Assembly (NCBI RefSeq): GCF_035916875.1
Contig: NZ_JAXUHN010000092.1
Location: forward strand, 62,001-126,000
Direction of reading: 5' to 3'
Source: Methylomicrobium sp035916875
GTDB lineage: Bacteria > Pseudomonadota > Gammaproteobacteria > Methylococcales > Methylomonadaceae
DNA: 64,000 nt
The position numbers and the translations under genes were made by a program. Positions 59,774-64,000 of the stretch are shown one piece after another; position 1 is the stretch's first letter, and every line of letters begins with the position of its first letter. Under the pieces are notes generated by a model. The model had not been told where the DNA came from. It made no database searches and saw only the letters and a list, made by a program, of their open reading frames with translations.

Positions 59774-62050
59774 ATGTCTGAAATAAACAACCTTAGAAAC
59801 GCACCGGGTTCTATTCAACAGTCGGCTGCCGGTTATTATCAGCGCTGGCGTTTAATCAAGGATACATTGGCGCGCTATGGCGTCATTATCGGAGGGCTCG
59901 GAATTCTTGTCGCGATCATTCTGATTTTCTTCTATCTACTCTATGTAGTCTATCCACTGTTTATCGAAGCCTCGGCGACGCGGGTAAGCCAGTATGCGAC
60001 GCCGGAACAGTCGCTGGGTAAAACGCTGTTTATCGAAATCGAGGAACAGAATGAGCTTGCGGCTCGTTTCACCGACACTGGTCAGGTGGTGTTTTTCGAA
60101 GCGGCCACCGGCAAAACCGTGCTGACCCAGGCTATCGCAGTGCCCGAAGGCGTCTCGATTACCAGTTTTGCGCCGGGCACCCCGGCGGATGCGGGCGTCT
60201 TTATTTACGGACTCTCGAATGGCGGTGCGGTCGTGGTCAAGGATCAATATAAGGTGACCTACGAGCGCGATGTCCGCAAGATAGCGCCTGCGCTCAACTA
60301 TCCTCTCGGCGAGGCGCCGTTGATGATCGGCGAGGCGGGAATGCCTCTCGACAAGGTTGCGGTCAAATGGGAAGACGGTGCGACGGTCATCACCGCGAAA
60401 ACCGGCGGCAAGATTCATTTAGCCAATTTTGAAAAGGAGCAGTCGCTGTTCGCGGAAGAGGCTGCGTTGCAACGTACCGATGCGGTGCTGGATATTCAGG
60501 CGGAAGACATCACCGAAATGTTGATCGACAAGGGCGGCGAGAATCTGTTTCTGGCAGGAGGCGATGGCAGTATCAGTTTTTTCAATATCGCCGATAAAAG
60601 CGCGCCGCTGCTCAGGCAACGCCAAAACGTGGTCGAAGCCGGCCTCAAAATTACCAGTCTAGCGTTTTTGAACGGCGATTTGTCGCTGATGGTCGGCGAT
60701 TCCTCGGGGCAAGTTGCACAGTGGAGCAAAGGCAAGGATGAATTGAATAATGTGGTGCTGAAGAAAATCAGGCTGTTCAAGGTTTCCGATAAGCCGGTCG
60801 TCGCGATCGAATCCGAGCAGCGGCGCAAGGGTTTCTTGACCTTTGATGCCGGCGGTAACATGGGCATCTTCAGTTCGACCGCGGAAAGACGTTTGCTTCA
60901 GGAAAATTTTGCGGTGAAGCCGGTAGCGGCCGCTTTGTCGCCGCGGGCAAACACGTTTTTGATGCAGTCTGGCGATGGGCAAATACATTTTTGGAAGGTC
61001 AGCAACGAACATCCCGAAGTCTCTCTTGGATCGATTTGGGGAAAAGTCTGGTACGAAAGCTACCAAAAGCCAGACTATATCTGGCAGTCATCTTCGGCTG
61101 CGAATGATTTCGAGCCGAAATACAGTCTGACGCCGCTGGTTTTCGGTACGTTGAAGGCGGCGTTTTATGCGATGCTGGTTGCGATGCCGTTGTCTTTGTT
61201 GGGCGCGATTTACACCGCTTATTTCATGGCCCCCTCCATGCGCCAATTGGTCAAGCCGACCATCGAACTGATGGGCGCTTTGCCGTCGGTCATTCTGGGT
61301 TTTCTGGCGGGCTTGTGGCTCGCGCCTTTCATCGAAAAACATTTGGCCGGCATCTTTTCGACGCTGATTCTGCTGCCGGTCGGGGTGTTTTTGTTCGGGT
61401 TGGTCTGGCAATTCACCCCGAAGGCGATCCGGCATAAGATTCCCGATGGTTGGGAAGGCGCGTTATTGATTCCGGTGCTGCTATTTACCGGCTGGTTTTC
61501 GTTTTGGGTCAGCGTGCCGCTAGAGTCGGCCTTATTTGGCGGATCCTTGCGCGAGTGGTTCAGTCGCGAATGGGGCATCGGTTACGACCAGCGCAATGCG
61601 CTGGTCGTCGGCGTCGCGATGGGGTTTGCGGTGGTGCCGACCATTTTCTCGATTGCCGAAGATGCTGTTTTCAGCGTACCGAAGCATTTGACGGTCGGTT
61701 CTTTGGCCTTGGGAGCGACGTCTTGGCAGACGGTGACTAAGGTGGTGCTGTTGACAGCGAGTCCGGGGATTTTTTCGGCGGTGATGATCGGCCTCGGCCG
61801 GGCGATCGGCGAGACGATGATCGTGTTAATGGCGACCGGCAATACGCCGGTAATGGATTTCAGCGTGTTTCAGGGGCTTCGAACGCTGGCCGCGAACATC
61901 GCTGTTGAAATGCCGGAAGCGGAAGTCGACAGCACGCACTATCGGGTGTTATTTCTGGCGGCGCTGGTATTGTTCATGTTCACTTTCATTTTTAATACGC
62001 TGGCCGAAATCATCCGTCAGCGTTTACGCGAAAGATACAGTTCGTTATGA
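59774..62050 (+). CDS. pstC: Phosphate permease PstC with large periplasmic beta-propeller-like insertion
   Basis: 758 residues, against about 320 for E. coli PstC. The first membrane helix (about 38-60, GVIIGGLGILVAIILIFFYL) is followed by some 370 residues of exported WD40-like repeats (ENLFLAGGDGSISFFNIADK; LSLMVGDSSGQVAQWSKGKD; FLMQSGDGQIHFWKVS). The permease core begins near residue 450 (YSLTPLVFGTLKAAFYAML) and has ELMGALPSVILGFLAGLWLAP and the EAA loop LTVGSLALGATSWQTV. It forms the channel with PstA, whose start it overlaps by 4 bases. Confidence 0.92.
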   Translation: MSEINNLRNAPGSIQQSAAGYYQRWRLIKDTLARYGVIIGGLGILVAIILIFFYLLYVVYPLFIEASATRVSQYATPEQSLGKTLFIEIEEQNELAARFTDTGQVVFFEAATGKTVLTQAIAVPEGVSITSFAPGTPADAGVFIYGLSNGGAVVVKDQYKVTYERDVRKIAPALNYPLGEAPLMIGEAGMPLDKVAVKWEDGATVITAKTGGKIHLANFEKEQSLFAEEAALQRTDAVLDIQAEDITEMLIDKGGENLFLAGGDGSISFFNIADKSAPLLRQRQNVVEAGLKITSLAFLNGDLSLMVGDSSGQVAQWSKGKDELNNVVLKKIRLFKVSDKPVVAIESEQRRKGFLTFDAGGNMGIFSSTAERRLLQENFAVKPVAAALSPRANTFLMQSGDGQIHFWKVSNEHPEVSLGSIWGKVWYESYQKPDYIWQSSSAANDFEPKYSLTPLVFGTLKAAFYAMLVAMPLSLLGAIYTAYFMAPSMRQLVKPTIELMGALPSVILGFLAGLWLAPFIEKHLAGIFSTLILLPVGVFLFGLVWQFTPKAIRHKIPDGWEGALLIPVLLFTGWFSFWVSVPLESALFGGSLREWFSREWGIGYDQRNALVVGVAMGFAVVPTIFSIAEDAVFSVPKHLTVGSLALGATSWQTVTKVVLLTASPGIFSAVMIGLGRAIGETMIVLMATGNTPVMDFSVFQGLRTLAANIAVEMPEAEVDSTHYRVLFLAALVLFMFTFIFNTLAEIIRQRLRERYSSL

Positions 62051-63702
62051 TCAAATTATGGTTTAAAAGCGGCAGCCCGTGGATATGGTTTACGGCTTCG
62101 GCGGTCAGCGCCTGCCTGATCATGGTGTTGGGTGTATTGGGATTGATCATGGCGCGCGGCATCGGCCACTTCTGGCCGAGCGAACTAATACAGTTCAGCT
62201 ATCAGGAAGACAGCGGCCAAGTGCGCGACATTGTCGGCGAATTGATCGATACCAGCATCACGCCGGCGGCAATGGCGAAAGCGACCGGCTTTAAGATGAG
62301 CGCCGACGAGGACGTGCTGGTTCAATATCAGGTCAAAACCGGCAACCGTGACGTCAGCGGCGCGGACTTTCGCTGGATACAGGAACGCCGGGTCAAGCAG
62401 CAGAGCAATCCGTCCGAGTTGATCGCGGTCGAACGCCGCGAATGGGGCAATTTTTACGGACGCCTGGTCGCGGTCAAGGACGGCGGCAAGGTGATTGCCG
62501 AAGGTCCGGATGCAATGCCGGTCTTGCAGGAACGGCTGAAGGCAGCGCTGAGCCTTTACGAGCAGATCTCTCATCTCGAAAAAAAGCAGATCGGCGCGGT
62601 CAACTACGGTCTGGAAAGGCTGCGGCTCGAGCAGCGCAGGCTGGAACTCGAAAAACGCTGGGATGCGGAGGCGCAAAAGCGCATCGCCGCCGAAAAAGCG
62701 GCTTTAGATGGCGAATATAAGAAATTCCAGGGGCAATTGGTCGCGTTGTATCAGGACATCCGCAAGGGCAGTTTTGTTGCGGCGGCCGATGACGGCAGCG
62801 AGCACGAGATTGCGCTGGCCAAGGTGGTCAGGGTTTACGAGCCGAACAAGATGAGCGTATTCGGCAAAATCGGCCATTACCTGAACAAATTCGTCGAGTT
62901 TCTGACCGACGACCCGCGCGAGGCGAATACCGAAGGCGGCATTTTCCCGGCGATTTACGGCACCATTCTTATGGTGGTTATCATGTCGATTATCGTGACG
63001 CCGTTCGGTGTGATCGCTGCAGTTTACCTCCGCGAATATGCGAAACAGGGCTTCATGACCCGGCTGATCCGGATCGCGGTGAACAATCTGGCCGGGGTGC
63101 CGTCGGTGGTTTACGGGGTGTTCGGACTGGGGTTTTTTGTCTACATTCTGGGCGGCAAAATCGATCGTCTGTTTTATCCGGAAGCCGCTCCCTCGCCGGT
63201 GTTCGGCACGCCGGGCCTGATGTGGGCTTCGATCACGCTGGCGTTATTGACGCTGCCGGTCGTGATCGTGTCAACCGAAGAAGGCTTGGCGCGGATTCCG
63301 AAATCGATTCGCGAAGGCAGCCTGGCGCTCGGCGCGACCAAATTTGAAACGCTTTGGCGTACGGTGCTGCCGATGGCAAGCCCGGCAATGATGACCGGTT
63401 TGATTCTGGCGGTTGCCCGGGCGGCCGGCGAGGTGGCGCCGTTGATGCTGGTCGGCGTGGTCAAACTGGCGCCTTCGCTGCCTCTAGACGGCAACTTCCC
63501 GTTTTTGCATCTGGAAAGAAAATTCATGCACCTCGGCTTCCATATCTATGACGTCGGCTTCCAAAGCCCGAATGTCGAGGCGGCAAGGCCCTTGGTTTAT
63601 GCGACATCGTTGTTGTTGGTCGTGGTGATTATCGGACTCAATTTGTCCGCGATCCTGATCCGCAATCATCTAAGGGAAAAATATAGAGCTCTTGAAGGTT
63701 AA
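62047..63702 (+). CDS. pstA: Phosphate permease PstA with coiled-coil insertion
   Basis: 551 residues, against about 296 in E. coli. After the first helix (residues 12-35) there is a roughly 240-residue exported segment. Its centre is a charged coiled coil (LEKKQIGAVNYGLERLRLEQ; RRLELEKRWDAEAQKRIAAE). The permease core starts near residue 310 (FPAIYGTILMVVIMSIIVTP) with NNLAGVPSVVYGVFGLGFFV and the EAA loop EGSLALGATKFETLWRTVLP. It partners PstC; both insertions would face the periplasm, where PstS docks. Confidence 0.92.
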   Translation: MIKLWFKSGSPWIWFTASAVSACLIMVLGVLGLIMARGIGHFWPSELIQFSYQEDSGQVRDIVGELIDTSITPAAMAKATGFKMSADEDVLVQYQVKTGNRDVSGADFRWIQERRVKQQSNPSELIAVERREWGNFYGRLVAVKDGGKVIAEGPDAMPVLQERLKAALSLYEQISHLEKKQIGAVNYGLERLRLEQRRLELEKRWDAEAQKRIAAEKAALDGEYKKFQGQLVALYQDIRKGSFVAAADDGSEHEIALAKVVRVYEPNKMSVFGKIGHYLNKFVEFLTDDPREANTEGGIFPAIYGTILMVVIMSIIVTPFGVIAAVYLREYAKQGFMTRLIRIAVNNLAGVPSVVYGVFGLGFFVYILGGKIDRLFYPEAAPSPVFGTPGLMWASITLALLTLPVVIVSTEEGLARIPKSIREGSLALGATKFETLWRTVLPMASPAMMTGLILAVARAAGEVAPLMLVGVVKLAPSLPLDGNFPFLHLERKFMHLGFHIYDVGFQSPNVEAARPLVYATSLLLVVVIIGLNLSAILIRNHLREKYRALEG

Positions 63703-63707
63703 TCATT

Positions 63708-64000
63708 ATGACAACACAGCAAGCACGCACCCATGCGATCGACATGAAATCGATTCTGCGCGGTCCAAGGGATCAGGAAGAGAATTCCGAAGTCTGCATC
63801 AAGGTCGAAAATCTGAACCTGTTTTATGGAGAGAAACAGGCCTTGCACAACATCAACATGGATATTCCGAAGCAAAAGGTGACCGCCTACATCGGACCGA
63901 GCGGTTGCGGAAAGTCGACGCTGTTGCGCTGCATCAACCGCATGAACGATCTGGTTGACAGCGCGCGCATCGAAGGCCGGATATTGCTGGATGAAGAGAA
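63708..64000 (+). CDS. pstB: Phosphate ABC transporter ATPase PstB (5' part)
   Basis: The first 97 codons; the gene runs off the window. MTTQQARTHAIDMKSILRGP forms an N-terminal extension, then KVENLNLFYGEKQALHNIN and Walker A GPSGCGKST at residues 63-71, followed by RCINRMNDLVDSARIEG, typical of PstB. It lies 5 bases after pstA and powers phosphate uptake. Confidence 0.95.
   Translation, partial: MTTQQARTHAIDMKSILRGPRDQEENSEVCIKVENLNLFYGEKQALHNINMDIPKQKVTAYIGPSGCGKSTLLRCINRMNDLVDSARIEGRILLDEE

Noticed and set aside
1..64000. Search for CRISPR arrays, tRNA or rRNA genes, insertion sequences, prophage or integron parts
   Set aside because: No regularly spaced direct repeats, no tRNA cloverleaf, no transposase or integrase ORF was recognised by reading; a covariance-model scan would be the decisive check.

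Overview
The window reads as a chromosome segment of a gammaproteobacterium, most likely a type I methanotroph (Methylococcales). Three things suggest this: the gammaproteobacterial block ubiI-ubiH-pepP-ygfB / zapA-6S RNA, a pyrophosphate-type phosphofructokinase, and a cytochrome P460-family protein beside a nitrite-reductase cluster. The lineage is an inference from gene content; no rRNA or methane monooxygenase gene lies in the window.

Layout. 77-1779: glnK-amtB ammonium sensing and uptake, with a terminator. 1824-5036: a very large AsmA/DUF748-type envelope protein. 5088-11694 (minus): a nir operon transcribed nirS-cytochrome c-nirC-nirF-nirD-nirL-nirG-nirH-nirJ. It encodes a cytochrome cd1 nitrite reductase and most of the heme d1 pathway, without nirE or nirN here. 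12097-14050: a lipase-maturation-factor-like membrane protein and YjbQ. 14296-22185 (minus): rlmB followed by a complete ccmABCDEFGHI cytochrome c maturation set, interrupted by palindromic repeats. 22380-24194: mutL. 24397-31029: a small membrane protein, ubiquinone hydroxylases, pepP, ygfB, and divergently a coiled-coil protein, zapA and 6S RNA. 31033-36108: tesA and ybbA-ybbP, a glycine-zipper lipoprotein, and trmN6. 36205-36913 looks like decayed coding sequence. 36914-41002 (minus): an unrecognised 1362-residue secreted/membrane protein. 41164-44336: UspA, EfpL, RlmG and a SDR epimerase-like protein. 44629-47930 (minus): ilvB-ilvH-ilvC. 48364-52716: glycogen phosphorylase, trmL and PPi-phosphofructokinase. 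52963-56063: a partial peptide-type ABC importer (one permease and a fused double ATPase) with a tiny overlapping ORF between them. 56155-58302: cytochrome P460 family protein and an OFA-family MFS transporter with its 42-residue small subunit. 58509-64000: a Pho box and pstS-pstC-pstA-pstB. Both permeases carry large extra domains, and pstB is cut by the window end.

How the parts fit. Nitrogen handling is prominent: ammonium uptake and PII, nitrite reduction to NO, and a P460-type heme protein of the family that handles hydroxylamine or NO. The nir cytochromes need the Ccm system encoded next door. The carbon side (GlgP, PPi-PFK) fits glycogen turnover and reversible glycolysis. Extragenic palindromes of several related families sit in many of the gaps. 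The least conventional items are the domain-expanded Pst permeases, the incomplete ABC importer with a nested small ORF, the decayed secreted-protein gene, and several short genes that a length cut-off would miss.
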